Assembly (NCBI GenBank): GCA_032988165.1
Contig: JANTQF010000117.1
Location: 38,744-102,743 of the forward strand
Reading direction: 5' to 3'
Length of the DNA: 64,000 bases
From: Emmonsiellopsis sp. PD_33
Taxonomy: Eukaryota > Ascomycota > Eurotiomycetes > Onygenales > Ajellomycetaceae
Shown here: positions 1 through 12,030 of the stretch, piece after piece
How the letters are laid out: each line of letters begins with the position of its first letter
Numbering within the stretch: position 1 is the first letter of the stretch
Translations under genes and position numbers: made by a program
The notes under the pieces: model-generated
The model's database searches: none
Seen by the model: only the letters and a program-made list of their open reading frames with translations
What the model was told of the DNA's origin: nothing

Positions 1-651
1 ATATCACCACAAAACAACTCCGACTACGGCGGGATAGAGAATGCAGATGCTCCCAAGACGTCTATATATATACAAAGATGCATTGACAGCCAGATACGGG
101 CACGGCTGTGTTTGCAGACTGCAAATACCACGCCGTATGGGTCGGTATTGGCAAATACGGCGTATTGCTGGCAATACCTGGACTGACAGGCCCCACCGCG
201 CGCCGCCCGCTGATTGGCTGGCTGGGCGGCGGCCAGCCCCCGCCCAGCACTAGCGCCAAACTCTCTTTGGTCGCGGTGGGCCTCGCTTAGGTTTCCGTTT
301 TCTCCAGCAGCTAGCGGCTCCTGTTTCTTTTTCTGCTCCTGCTCTCCTCTTCTTTTCTTTCTTCCTCCTCGCACCTCTCCTCCCGCATCGCATCGCCCTC
401 TTCTTCTGTGATACCCAGCGTTCTCTTTGCTTGTGCTGCTGCCCATCTTTACGCTTCTCTTTCTGTTTTTTGAGATACCCAAGATACCCTTATTGCCAGC
501 TATACCCCTTATTTAATATCATCCCCCCCTAAAGCCAAGCTTCGAGTCTTTGTTGTGCTGCATCTATCCCCTGCAACACACGCTCCCGTCTGCTTAATCA
601 CCCTTATTATTTGTCAATATCCCTTATCCTCCACTCTCCCCGATTTCCAAC
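1..651. promoter_or_regulatory. Upstream region of the PH-domain gene
   Basis: No gene is supported here. Positions 300-420 form a long CT-rich tract, which is common in promoters and 5' leaders of filamentous fungi. Around 150-184 there is an imperfect inverted repeat built from GGTATTG, CAAATAC, GTATTTG-like and CAATACC segments. The rest is ordinary non-coding sequence leading to the start codon at 652. Confidence 0.5.
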
Positions 652-2703
652 ATGTCTGAAGTCCAGAAGCCCGTTGTGGAGACTCCCGCCGCTGCTCCCG
701 CCGCTGAGCCCGCCGTCACGGAAACCCCTGCTGCTGCTCCCGCCGCGGAGACGCCCGCTGAGCCTGCTGCGGCTTCAACTGAGCCCGCTACTGAGACCCC
801 TGCTGCTGAGCCTGCCAAGGAGGAAGCTAAGACTGAGGTCACTCCCGCTAGTGAGGGAGTTCTTGGTTATAAGGCGCCCGGACTCGTCAAGTAGGTCAAA
901 CCACGGGAGAGCGCGATTTGGAGAGATGTGTACGATCCTCAACGGATGAAATACTAACATTCAATCATTAGGGGATTCCGATTCTCCAAGCGCTTTTTCT
1001 GGTTCAGCGATGAGGCCGTCGACGTGAAGCAGCTCACCGGCTACTTCCAGAACGAGAAGCTCAGCGTTGCCCACCCCACCGCTGCCTGGGCCAGCCAGAC
1101 CGGAAAGGGTCTGCTCTTTTTCGCGAAGCGTGCCGAGGACAAGGCCAGCCCTGCCGGTATCATCAACCTCGCTGATATCTCTGAGGTTAGCAAGGAATCA
1201 GGCAATGAATTCCTCTTCAAGGTCTCGGGCCACAAGCACACTTTCCAGGCCGGCAGCAGCAGCGAGCGTGCTTCGTGGATTGCTGCCCTCGAGGCCAAGG
1301 CTGCTGATGCCAAGGCCGAGAAGGAGACCATTACGTCCAGCGAGGGCTACAAGGCTGAGCTTGAGAAGATGAGTGAGTACCTCCAACATGCTTTACAACG
1401 TAGATACTCGGTTGCTGAACGAGTATTGTAGCCAAACCCCCTGTTCTCGCCGCCATCCCCAAGAAGAGTCTTGAGAAGGCCAAGGAGCCTGCCAAGGAGC
1501 CCGCCAAGGAAGGTGAGGAGAAGCCCGAGGAAGAGAAGAAGGAAGAAAAGGTCGAGCCAAAGGAAGAGAAGAGCCGCTCCCAGTCTCGCAAGCGCGCCAG
1601 CATCTTCGGAAGCTTCCTCGCCAAGAAGGAGGGTGAGAAGAAGGAGGAGAAGGCCGAGACCAAGGAGGAGAAGAAAGAGGAGGCTGAGGCTGCTCCTGCT
1701 GTCGAAGCTGCCGCCCCTGTTGAGGCTGCTGAGAGTAGGTGCTGACTTGTGGCTTTTATAAAGACCCGGATTCGCTAACATACTCTAGCTCCCGCTCCCG
1801 CTCCCGCCGCTGAGGAGCCCAAGGTCGAGGAGAAGAAAGAGGAGGAGGCCAAGCCTGGAGCTCCACCTTCCAAGTCCAAGCGCGCCTCCATTTTCGGAAA
1901 CTTCTTCCAGAAGCAGGAGAAGACCGAGAAGGAGAGCACCCCCGCCAAGGCTACTGAGACTCCTGTCTCCAGCACCGCTCCCCAGCTGGATGACCCCGTT
2001 GATGCCTCTACTTCCGAGCCCATCAAGCCCGAGGTCGTGACCTCTGCCCCTGAGGCTACCGAGACCGCTAAGAAGGAGGAGGAGCCCGTTACCTCCCCCG
2101 CTTCGTCCAAGAGCGGATTCCTCAGCTTCATCAAGAAGGAAGTCAAGCATGAGGTATGTCACTGTCACTAGCATTATCAACTAGCATTGTGACTTAAACG
2201 CTAATTTCTGCCCAAAGGACAAGAAAGAGGCCAAGACTGAGCCCAAGGTCGAAGACAAGAAGGCTGAGGAGCCTGCCGCCGAGGAACCCACACCTTCGGA
2301 GTCCACTACCCCAGCCGCCGTGAAGGAAAAGCGCCGCACATCCATTTTCGGCAGCCTGGGCACCAAGAAGGAGAAGAAGGCTGAGCCCGCTGCGGAGGGC
2401 GAGGCTGCTACTGAGGAGGAAGCCAAGCCCAAGGCCGCTTCATCCTCCCCTCTCCCCAAGCTCGGAGGCGTCTTCCGCCGTGTCAGCAAGGCTGGCAAGA
2501 AGGAGAAGGAGCCTGCTGCCGCCCCCTCTGAGTCTGAGCCCATCGCAGAGGGCACTGAGAAGCCCGAGCCAATCAGCAAGGATGCCCCCGCTGAGCCCGC
2601 TGCTGCTGTGAACGGAGCTGAATCAGCTGCTGAGGAGAACAAGGAGAAGGCCGCCGATGCCCCCGCGGCTACCTCCTCCGCCCCCGTCCAAGCTGCTGCA
2701 TGA
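652..2703 (+). CDS. PH-domain protein with SIFG repeats (Meu6/PH_6-like)
   Basis: Five exons (652-890, 972-1372, 1432-1734, 1789-2153, 2218-2703) join in frame to 597 residues; every junction is GT-AG. Residues 1-80 are an Ala/Pro/Glu/Thr-rich leader. Residues about 81-190 form a compact globular segment with the pattern of a pleckstrin-homology domain: it starts at a GFRFSKRFFWF stretch and ends with the typical SSSERASWIAALEAK helix. The remaining 400 residues are Lys/Glu/Ala/Pro-rich and probably disordered. They carry a repeated basic motif, KRASIFG near 267 and 344 and KRRTSIFG near 475, each followed by hydrophobic residues and a lysine run, plus weaker relatives (SGFLSFIKKE, GGVFRRVSK). 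The closest family I know is the fungal 'meiotic expression up-regulated protein 6' group with a PH_6 domain. A role at membranes or the cell cortex is inferred from the domain only. Confidence 0.85.
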
Positions 2704-4091
2704 AGTGCAGGCGCCAGGACGAGCTTCGTTGAGATCGAGAAGTGGTGGGACCAGCGGTACTTGTCTAGTCCTGGCGTATCAACTGCGTGATGGATGATCG
2801 TAGACCCACCCTCGCCAAACCTTGTGCTCTGTGCTATATAAAATGAATGATGCGACATGCCGTGGAAAGAATGTCCGCCGCCACTCTTATCTCAGTTTCC
2901 TTTTTTGATTTGTGCTCCATGTATGGCCGCTCTTTTTCGGTGCCGCTGTGTTATTATGGGAAAAAAATGCGAGGTCGACGTGAATGATACCCGATACCCC
3001 GATACCCAAGTTGTGTTTTTTGTTGCATTTAGTTTTTCCTATTTCCTTTCCTTTTTTGCTATCCCATTTCCTACTCCTTCCACTGGTGATGGCTCAATTT
3101 GGCCACTAACCCATGTTTCCCCTCCTTACATGTATTATTTCTTTTTTGATCAGCCACGGGATGCCGTGTTGGGATCCTTGGTTCACTCTGCCTCCTCTCC
3201 TGCTCGTCTACCAACCGGTACTCTAGGGCACTCATCGCCCTCGTCATGCTCTCAGCCATCTGTTTCGCATCTACGCACTTTTGTATTTAGTTTAGTCTTG
3301 TGCGCTACATCGATGTGTACGAGAGGGCCCAGTGATGGCTGGCCAAGGGTCGATATATAACCAACAGGTTACCCATTTTAATAATAATTAATACAAGTGA
3401 TTTTCTCTGTTATGTTATTTGTCAATCTTGTGTGTTTATTCTTGAAAGCCGTTGTACCCTTCTCAATCTCAATGGTTCCAGCCGAGAACTATCACCTCCC
3501 TGTTTCCCCGTTTCGAGAAAGTCTGCTCGGGCGATGTGATGTGATGCGTCCGTATCCAACCACGCTCGCGTATTTATTTGGCTGCCAATTCAGCCGACTA
3601 GGCGGGTGTGTACGAAATACGAAATACGAACTTTTCGCACTCCAGTGTTTTTGCGAGGGGTGGGATAGGCCAAGATTTCGGATCTCGTTGCTGTGAAGGA
3701 CGGCAGGCTGTTCGTTCGGGGTTGACGGGCCGGTGGCGGTGGGTTGGGTTGGGAGCTATATACGGGTTGGTTGGTTGGGGATGGATGGACGGATGGATAG
3801 GCGTGTGTGTATGTATGAAGGGAGATGGATAGATTAGTTAATGCTGATTGACAGGCTGATTGATTGATTGACTGAACTGACATAGTTTGCTGTCCTCATA
3901 GATCCGCTTATAACCATCGAATCTATTCTATCTATAAACCTCTTCATCCTCCCCTACTGTACCAGGCTAGGTATTAGTTAGTTATTCCCCTCCCTCCCCC
4001 CTTCGAATCAGCCAACTAACTAACCAGTTTAATCCTATCTACATACTCCATAAACACAAATCAAATCAAATCAAACCAAACCAATCCCACC
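2704..4091. other. Intergenic: 3' UTR of the PH gene and promoter of the GNAT gene
   Basis: Open frames here are short and lack recognisable domains. Around 3620-3635 there is a short ACGAAAT repeat. Positions 3740-3830 are a GGTT/GGAT/GATG-rich simple-sequence stretch. Positions 3940-4090 are pyrimidine-rich with repeated CAAATCAAACC-like units just before the GNAT start codon, consistent with a 5' leader. Confidence 0.5.
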
Positions 4092-5235
4092 ATGTCCACA
4101 GCCCCCTTCATCCGCCCCTACAACCCATCAACAGATTACATCTCCGTCCTCAACGTCGTGAGTTAAACCCACCCACCAACCAATATATCCCAACCCAACC
4201 CAACCCAAACGCCTCACACAACCACCACACATCGCAGTTCCGAAAAACCCTCCCCCCAACCCTCGCCACCGAGCCCGCCGCCTCCCTCTCCGCCTACCTC
4301 TACTGCATCCCCTACCTGCACCTCAGCCCGCAGACGTGTTTCGTCCTGGACAATGGCGCCAGCGCCGGCGCGGGGGAAGCTGTTGGGTATATTATTGGCA
4401 CGGAGGGGAGTGAGGGGTTTGTGAGGGGGTGGAGGGGGGGGTATATGGGGTTTGTACTTGGGGGGGATGGCGATGGGGATGGGGTGGTAGAGATGTTGAG
4501 GCGGGGGGGTGGGGGAGGGGATGGGGATGATGCGGTGGGTTGGATTGCGCGCGCGTTTCATGAGCCGGAGGAGGCGTTGTTGTTTAAGGGGATTCCGGGA
4601 TTTTTAGAGGTGTGTGTTTTTTTAATTTTTTTAATCGTGTGTCTGGATATGTATGTATGGGGTATAGGGTCTATCGAGGTTGGCTTCACAGGGGGGGGGG
4701 GGTGGATATTCCATTATTCTCCGTATCTCATCTCGTCTCCCTACTCCGCACCGCTTCACCTCACCTCATGTCCTTGAATCAGAAGCAGACAAAAGAGCTC
4801 CCCCCCTTTTTTTAAAAACCCCTTTGACGACAAAACATACCCCATCCCCCAATTCTCCAACTAACCCACCCCCCCCCCCTTTTTTTTCCCCCATCTAGGA
4901 ATACCCCGCCCACTTCCACATCGACATCCTCCCCACCCACCAGCGCCGCGGCCTAGGCGCGAAGCTTCTCACCGCCTTCCTACAGAAGATCAAAGGTATC
5001 CTCACCTCCCCCCCACTCCACAAAACCCGCTACGCTAACAGGAAACCTATATAAAACCCAACCAGACCTCGGCGCAACAGGCTGCCACGTCGTCCCCACC
5101 GCATCCAACGTCGATGCGAGACGGTTCTATGAACGCGAAGGGTTTAGAGTTTATCCAGTCGTGTTGGATGGGGGGGTGAGTGGGGAAGTTGGGCGTACGA
5201 GGGATGGGACGGTGGTTTTGGTTAAAAAACTCTGA
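4092..5235 (+). CDS. GNAT-family N-acetyltransferase
   Basis: Four exons (4092-4157, 4238-4609, 4899-4995, 5066-5235) give 234 residues with consistent phases. The N-terminus (IRPYNPSTDYISVLNV) fits the first strand and helix of a GNAT fold. Residues about 147-172 hold the acetyl-CoA pyrophosphate-binding motif, ILPTHQRRGLGAKLL, matching the Q/R-x-x-G-x-G/A consensus. The C-terminus contains ASNVDARRFYEREGF, the usual GNAT motif B helix with the N...A...FYE..GF pattern. The layout resembles the fungal GNATs related to the acetyltransferase-like domain of O-GlcNAcase, but that placement is tentative and the acceptor substrate is unknown. Exon 2 encodes an unusual Gly/Asp-rich insertion (about residues 94-128) from a strongly G-rich DNA stretch. 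The intron before exon 3 contains long G, C and T homopolymers. It is convergent with the transporter gene downstream. Confidence 0.8.
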
Positions 5236-5845
5236 GTAAGTAGAAAATTGAGGTTATGTATGTATGTATGTATGTATGTATGGGGACGGGGATGGGGATT
5301 GGGGGGGTGCTTTTTAAATCTTCCAGGTGGTAAACGATGGAGGACGGGGATGGGTTGGTTTAGGTTGTTTCTGGTTTTTGGGATGGGGAGTTTGTTTGTT
5401 TGTTAGGTATGTTGTGGGTGTTTTTGGGGAATGGAGAAGAGGAAGTCCGTTGAGAATTATCATATTCATGTCATAATCATCTCACACCATATCTACTTCC
5501 TTTTAGATAATTCCAGTAAAAACAAAAAAAAAAAAATATAACAGATCATGTAGAACTGTACAAAGAAGAATCGTCGAAGGTATTATCATCATCATACAGA
5601 TACACAGTAGATCCGCTAAAGCAAATAAAAACACACCCAAAAAAAAAAAAAAAAAGCCGCCCAAGTAATTATCTTTCCCGAGCTGTGAAGCACAAATATT
5701 TTTGATGCAAAATAAGGGAAAAGAGCATACATATATGCAAAAAGAGAAATCTAATATGCCAAAGATATCTGATGGAAATGGAAAATTCGTTAGAAAAGGC
5801 ACGAGATCCATCATCAACTAGGGGTAAGTAACCTCATGTGGACCA
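5236..5845. other. Convergent intergenic region with simple repeats
   Basis: This holds the 3' ends of the GNAT gene (+) and the transporter gene (-). A TATG tetranucleotide run lies at about 5256-5282. A-runs at 5525-5537 and 5639-5655 may reflect polyadenylation signals or simple drift. No gene is supported. Confidence 0.5.
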
Positions 5846-5931
5846 TCATGCTGTCGTGAGAACGTAACTGTCCAATTAAAAGAGAAGACGTTAGTACATA
5901 TATAGAACGAATATAGAGGATGCCCAGAGCA

Positions 5932-5970
<39 letters not shown>

Positions 5971-8900
5971 GGAAGGGAGAAGCAGGCAAGAGTCAACTTA
6001 CGAAGTAATACTCTCCATCCTCTCCGCCGTCAACTTGAAACAAACCCTCATCAACTCCTGCGCCAACATGGGCTCCTTCCTCCTCAGCTCATTCCACTCC
6101 TCAATCCCCAGCCGCCACACCACACTATCCCGTTCCGCCCTCACCGTCGCGGTCCGCTTCGTGCCTCCGAAAAATGGCAACTCCCCACACGGCCGTCCCG
6201 CCACGATTAGCTCGAAATAACTCCCCTGCGGCGTCTGGTACTCAGCGCGCAACATGCCCGATTCGAGCAGGTAGAAGTTTTGCGGGTCCTCGCCGTCGCG
6301 GTATAGAACCGAGTTTATGGGGAAGACTTCGCGGACGAAGTAGGCGCAGGCGGGGAACCAGAAGTCTTCGTTTTCTTGGGTGAGGCCTTGGAAGGTTTGT
6401 AGGATGAGGGGGAGGGGCTGTTGGAAGGTGGACCATTTTTGGAATGTGGATTTGTCCGCGTGGGAGCGGGCTTCTTCTTCGCGGAGGGTGGTTGTGGCGA
6501 TTTGGTGGAGGTAGTGGCCGCGGGGGGAGTTGAAGAGGGTGTCTGGCAGGGTGTTGATCTGGGATTGGCCTTGGTTTTGGGGGGGTTGGGAAACTTCTGT
6601 TTCGTACTTCTGTTAGACGAGGACCCAAGAGAGGGGGAGGACGGAGGGATATGGACTTACCTAAGAAGCGGGAAGTGGTGTATTCGTTGCTCCCTACCAT
6701 GGCGTCTTTGCGCTGATAGAGGGCCTTCAGAAGCTCGTTCTCACAATACTCCAGTGCAGAGTTCAGATTTTCGAATATCTCCACCTGGTTTTCTTCCCCA
6801 AAGAGGCCGACATTTTGTAAGCTCCTCCCAACTTCTCCATGAACATCGAGACCGCTGATGATCATATGCACCCTCCGTTTCGAAAGTATTCTGTTCAACC
6901 GCGTGAAGGCCTCTGCGGCAGAGAAATCTAGCCCATTGACATGATTAAGATCAAGTACCAAGAACCGTATTGGCTTGTCCTTGAAAGCATCTTCTTCAAT
7001 CAACCCCCTTATCTTTTTTTCCACACTCACGATCGTGCCGAAAAAGAGGAATCCCGAAAGTTTGATGATAAAGGTTTGTTTACCCGCACCCTTCAAAAAT
7101 TTGACGTGCATTGGATGTCGCCTCACTGTGGAAACAGCCACTTGGCCAGAGTATGTCGCCGTGATTGCCGATTTCCGAGCTGTTTGGGCAACGAAGTTTA
7201 CACAGGCGAGGATGATACCGACAACAATTCCGATGACGAAGTCCCATGCGCCCATCGTGATGACAATTATTACCACCTGTTATATACCGGTTAGATATCG
7301 AATGTTGCGGGCTGCGCGATGGATTGATTGCCAATGGATAGTCCAATGGGGTTCTTACCGTAAGATACTCCAGTTTATGCAGTTTGCCCCAGGTGTCGAC
7401 AAGAGCCTCTTCCATCAATTCTATCCCAAGCATGTAGATGAGCGCACCCACGACCATGATTGGAATAAACCCAATGATACCGGGCCCAGCAAGTAAGATA
7501 CCAAAAGTTCCAAACGCCAGCATTATCCCTGCCAAACGACTGTTGCCCCCGCTGCCGATGAAAAGGAGGCTGTTTGTGTATACCAGATAATTCTACACGG
7601 AGTCAGCTCTGCCAAGATAAATCAAAATCCATCCATCTATTTACCTGGATACTACCAAAGAATCCTGACATGGCGTTTGATATACCATGGGCGATTAATT
7701 CTCTGTCCACATTCAGGTTATCCTCGCCAGTTGAGATGCCCAGAGCAGGCACATTGATTGGCACGTGTAGTACACCGAAAAATGTCAAAGCAAACATAGC
7801 AGGGACGGTTTCTGCAAGTGCTGGCCAATTTACAGCGGAAAAATCTAGAAAACGGTTAGTAAAGGGGGGTTTGAAGGAGTCAAGAAACAGAATTTAAACT
7901 CACCATAAAGGGTATAAAAATGATACCAAGGCTCGGATGACGATGGAGCTTCAAAAATCCAACCCCGGCTCCTTAAAGTTTCTAACGGGAGATTCAAAGC
8001 AAACTTGAAGATGTAAAAGATCGCCGCAACGGATATAAAGTAGCCACCAACAAGGAAATTCGACTTGACAAATCGCTTCAGTACAAGCAAACCGACAGCA
8101 ACTACTAAAGGTACCGTCCAAAGAAAAATGGTATCAAGCTGTAATAACCTTTCCAGAGTTTCGAGATTATATTCGAGCGTTCCTGAGAGACGTGCGGAGA
8201 CAACAACCCCGGTAGCAACAAGGAACCACCCAACGCCGCCAATGCATCCGATTAGTATATGGCGAGGAAAGAATCCTATGAGAGAACCCAATCCAAACGC
8301 TCCCATGAGGAAGAATACAGACCCTGTCAAAACAGAGCTGATCGCATAAGATAGAATAGTCGTGGCAAGTACTGATTTCTCATTGTCCTGTCCGACTCGG
8401 TTGAGAATCATAATCGCCATTTTATGGAAGAATGGAACCACTTCGATCATCTCGGAGCCGACTCCACCCCTGAATATTGACCCGCCACAGGAATATATAA
8501 GCTGGGCAATAATGGTACTGACGTAAAACATCGAGATGCCGTCCGGGCCTAGTGGTGCGAATATCGGCTCTCCCAAAGGGAAAAGTATCATCCCGTAGGA
8601 AAGTGCATCGAGGATATTGAGCAAAAGACCGAGAAAGACGGAGGGGATAAGACTGCTGGGATATAGTATCCCCTTTTGCCAGATTGTCTGCCTATCCCAG
8701 GTCTTCGGACTGGGAAATTGCCGCCACCAGGCGCTTCCTTTCGCATATATTGATCGGAATTTACCAACGTGCTTAGCTCTGAGATTCTGACCCTCAGCGT
8801 CATGTGGTGTGGTGCCGTAATCGCGATTCTTTGTTGGAGAAACCCGACGTATTAGGGGGGCTCGTTCGGGGTCCTGGGCCGTGGAGTCGTGTGATATGGT

Positions 8901-9580
8901 CAGGGCGGGATGGGAGAAATCTTCCGGGAGGGGTTCTTCGCTAGATTCTCCGCCATCGTCGCTTGGTGTCGAGGCCCGGATCAACGTAGTGAGGGCGGAC
9001 GTCCCGAATTTTGGAGAAGGTTGAGATGTCGGAGATTCAGACGTTTCTGCAATCGGTGCCGGACGATGTGATTGGGCCCCCACAAACCGGTTGAAAACGT
9101 TCTGATCCCCGTCAGGCATTGCGAGATTATGAGATGCATCCGTTGACGGCTCTATGGCAGGCTTATCCGCGCACTCTGGTTCTCCATTGAACAAGGCCAG
9201 CGACGCCAGCTCCGCCGTCTTCTCTCGAACACCTTGGGAGGAATACTGTCCGGCATCTATGGATGACATCATGTGTTACTACCATTTTTGAGGCAACGAG
9301 CTGAGACAATTGGAAAATATGGAAACCCACCTAGAGACCCGCGGAATGAGCGATGGTAAAACGACCTGGTCGGAGTTCTCTCGTTTAGGGATGTGGAATA
9401 GGGAGCTGTGGGCGGGGAGCTGGCATCCCCCGCAGTGCCTGGCTGAGATTCATACGGAGGGTGGTCGACGAAAGCAGGGAAGGGTTCGCGCTCATCGTCC
9501 GCCTCCGCACGCGCCGAGCTCTCTTGAACCTCTCTTGTGGGTTGCGAGGTTCCCCGGCCTAGGAGCCCACCGCCAGCCAT
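5846..9580 (-). CDS. SulP-family transporter with STAS and cyclic-nucleotide-binding domains
   Basis: Seven exons in coding order (9580-9331, 9256-7904, 7844-7645, 7592-7359, 7276-6661, 6596-6002, 5867-5846) join to 1089 residues. Residues 1-280 are a polar, Ser/Pro-rich cytoplasmic tail. About 285-720 is a multi-pass SulP membrane domain (PSSLIPSVFLGLL, SYGMILFPLG, the SGFFGSIQNYL region, GFIPIMVVGALIYMLG). About 745-880 is a STAS domain with the LVLDLNHVNGLDFSAAEAF core. About 940-1070 is a cyclic-nucleotide-binding (CAP_ED) fold: VLYRDGEDPQNFYLLESG, then GELPFFGGTKRTATVRA. This order is typical of the fungal SulP branch related to yeast YGR125W/Vsb1, so the protein may be vacuolar and need not carry sulfate; substrate and location are inferred. 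The last exon is only 22 bases and adds the final residues YVLTTA. The start at 9580 is the first ATG of the open frame. Confidence 0.92.
5931..5970. repeat. AAAG microsatellite inside the last transporter intron
   Basis: About ten tandem AAAG units. On the coding strand of the transporter it reads as a CTTT tract within the intron 5868-6001, between the 22-base terminal exon and the exon encoding the cyclic-nucleotide-binding domain. It supplies a long polypyrimidine stretch upstream of the acceptor. Confidence 0.9.
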
Positions 9581-12030
9581 GTCGTTGGAGCTTCACTTTA
9601 CCCGCAACCTTCTTCACGCATACGAGGATGGGTATGGGAGCTGTGGCAGGCCGCGAAGGAGCCTATATGGGTATCTAGACGGTCGTTTCCGCTCCAAACG
9701 CATTCAGGCGGGTGTGCGACGACTCGGAGGACTGGAGGGGTGCGAGAGCAATGACGCAGATATCGAAATCGGGGATAGGGGCAAGGTTACCAAACTTTGC
9801 CGAGAGAAGAGGTATCGAAGTCGAAATGGCCCTGGAGCAACCAGACGGCTCTCTGGAGAAAGGAATCGAAAAGGCAGACGGTGCGGAGGGTCTGTTTTCC
9901 TGGTCGAAAAGTTGATGCGAGATATTCAAGCGGTGCTAACCAGGCCTAGAATAAAATACTAGTAATCCACTCTGGCTGAGTTTGCCCCCCGCCTATAAAC
10001 ATTAACCCACGGCCACCTCGAAGCATAATCCGGCCATACCGCGCCGCAACAATACCGCCGCGCGATAAATAATGCCAGGAGGAATCTTTGCCATCCTGGA
10101 GTTGCCTCGTGGATGAAAAATTTTCCTTTAGGCTGGAGCTGTTGTAAGCTTGGGCCGTGGGATGAGGCAAAAAAGCGATGGCTAGTACGATGAACTAATG
10201 CAACTTCATGCCATCGATGGTGTCAGACAGGGAATCTCTCCTGCATTAGCCAGACTACCGAGCATCAAGAGGGATCGAATGGCCATGGCTTCTCTGGAAA
10301 CAAACTACATCTGGGTACCCTAAGACTGGACCATACTGCCGATTTGAACCTCGAAGAGAAGCATCGAATTGTTCGGAATCAACTGCCATTGTAAAATGGT
10401 TGCATTGGCCTATAATATTACCTGCACCTATAAGAAAGGTTGATGCTCTTGGAGAGTCCATTGGGGGACTGTACCATCAGCCCGGGGGAGTCTGGTGGAC
10501 GGCAGATAGTAACTACTAGTAGTGAAAACCAACTTCATCCACGCAAGATACGGCGTATTTAGGAGAAATTGAAAATTGAAGTTTACTATGTGATAGTTAT
10601 CAATTTACTCTTACTCCACTCCATTGCCTTTTCTCGCGCTGTCCGTTATCAAGTCCCGTTCGCTTATTGAAATATGTGCCCTCCGTAAATGATGTCATCG
10701 TCTACAGGGATAGCTACTATTGAGGGCGTGAAAACCCAGCTGAATGAAACGAACCGTTTCGCATAGTCAGATCAATTAGCATCAATCACTGGCAGTCTCA
10801 TCACTCCCTACAGATCAAGTAACCAGATACAATAACGAATTCCCTACATTTACAACGAGCTCCGAGGTAAACTTTAACCTTGAACGTTCCGCGCCAATCA
10901 AAACGCAGATAAGCCGAGGGAGTCCAGTTCCCGCGCGGGCGGAGCCTCATAAACTTCAACGTAAATCCCGAGCAAACATCAGGTCTTGCTATTCGTGAAT
11001 ACTCTATACTGACACTCTACATTGGTTGGATGTTCCAATGGCTATCTGCTAATACATAGTAGGTAGTAGTATATTGCTGCACGTGGATCAACCATGGGGG
11101 ATCAGGTAATCAGGAAAATTGTTGGGCCCTGACCTCCCTCGCACACATTCTGGAACTGGGCTTCGAATATCGATCAAGATACCAGCTGCGCAGTGGAGTG
11201 GAAGTTTTGATATTCCTGAAGTTGTTCTTTTGTTATCCGCCTTGATAACCCCCGGGCGAGCAATCTCTGCAGCACGACGATGACCTGGATGGACCGCACT
11301 TGAGAGAGAATAACCTGAAGAATGGTATTGGGGAATCAACGGCTTAGGCCACCAAGAGAAGAGATTGAATTTGAAGAATCCCATGGGTCCTTCCCCAGGG
11401 GGTCCTTTGATTCCAAAAACTATCTGAAATCTAATCTAGGAGAGGAACCGTTTGGAGACATTCTTGTTGTCATTCCAGGGGTAGCTATGCACAGAGATAT
11501 TCTAAGCCAATTTCCAACCCCCGCTATGACGGCAATGGTGTGTCTGGCTCACGGAGAGGCAGGATGTACACGGTTTCGCAGTGGTCGTCCCCAAGAGAAG
11601 TTTAGGGGGAGCGGGTATTGGCGATGGCTATGATTCCAAGCTGCGGGCCTCTGCCTTCCCATCACTGTCGGGTTGGATACGGAATAGCCGGGGACCGGAT
11701 GGGGATGGTCGGGCTTTAATCGCAGGCCTAGCGTTGAGGGAATTGTTCTATATATCTCCTATCCGGCGTGGGAAGCCCCTGCAGAGTGAGCTGAAAATGG
11801 ATAAGTAGACAAATCCACTGGCGAGGCTGATGTGTGTTGCAAATACCCGATGGTCCTTTCGGCCTTGTAGGCTGCGGCTAGAATGCCGCTTACGCTTTGG
11901 CTAGCCTTGAGCATGCAATAAATGGCCGGAACCTTTTCGGAGCAATCAGCTTCGGTTGCCTGCCGTCGCATAGGGTAGAAAGGTATGTTGTATGGTGGGT
12001 TATGGGTCGTATCCTCATGTGGATAGCGAA
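9581..12030. other. Intergenic: transporter promoter and downstream flank of PSF1
   Basis: No open frame here shows a recognisable domain or a believable exon structure; the longest are about 140 codons or less and overlap each other on both strands. The region near 9581-9680 would hold the transporter promoter and leader. Base composition is mixed and no repeat dominates. Confidence 0.45.

Noticed and set aside
6242..7276. Unspliced continuation of the STAS exon through 6660-6602
   Set aside because: Reading through gives a proline-rich nonsense tail; splicing 6660-6597 restores the frame into a clear cyclic-nucleotide-binding domain.
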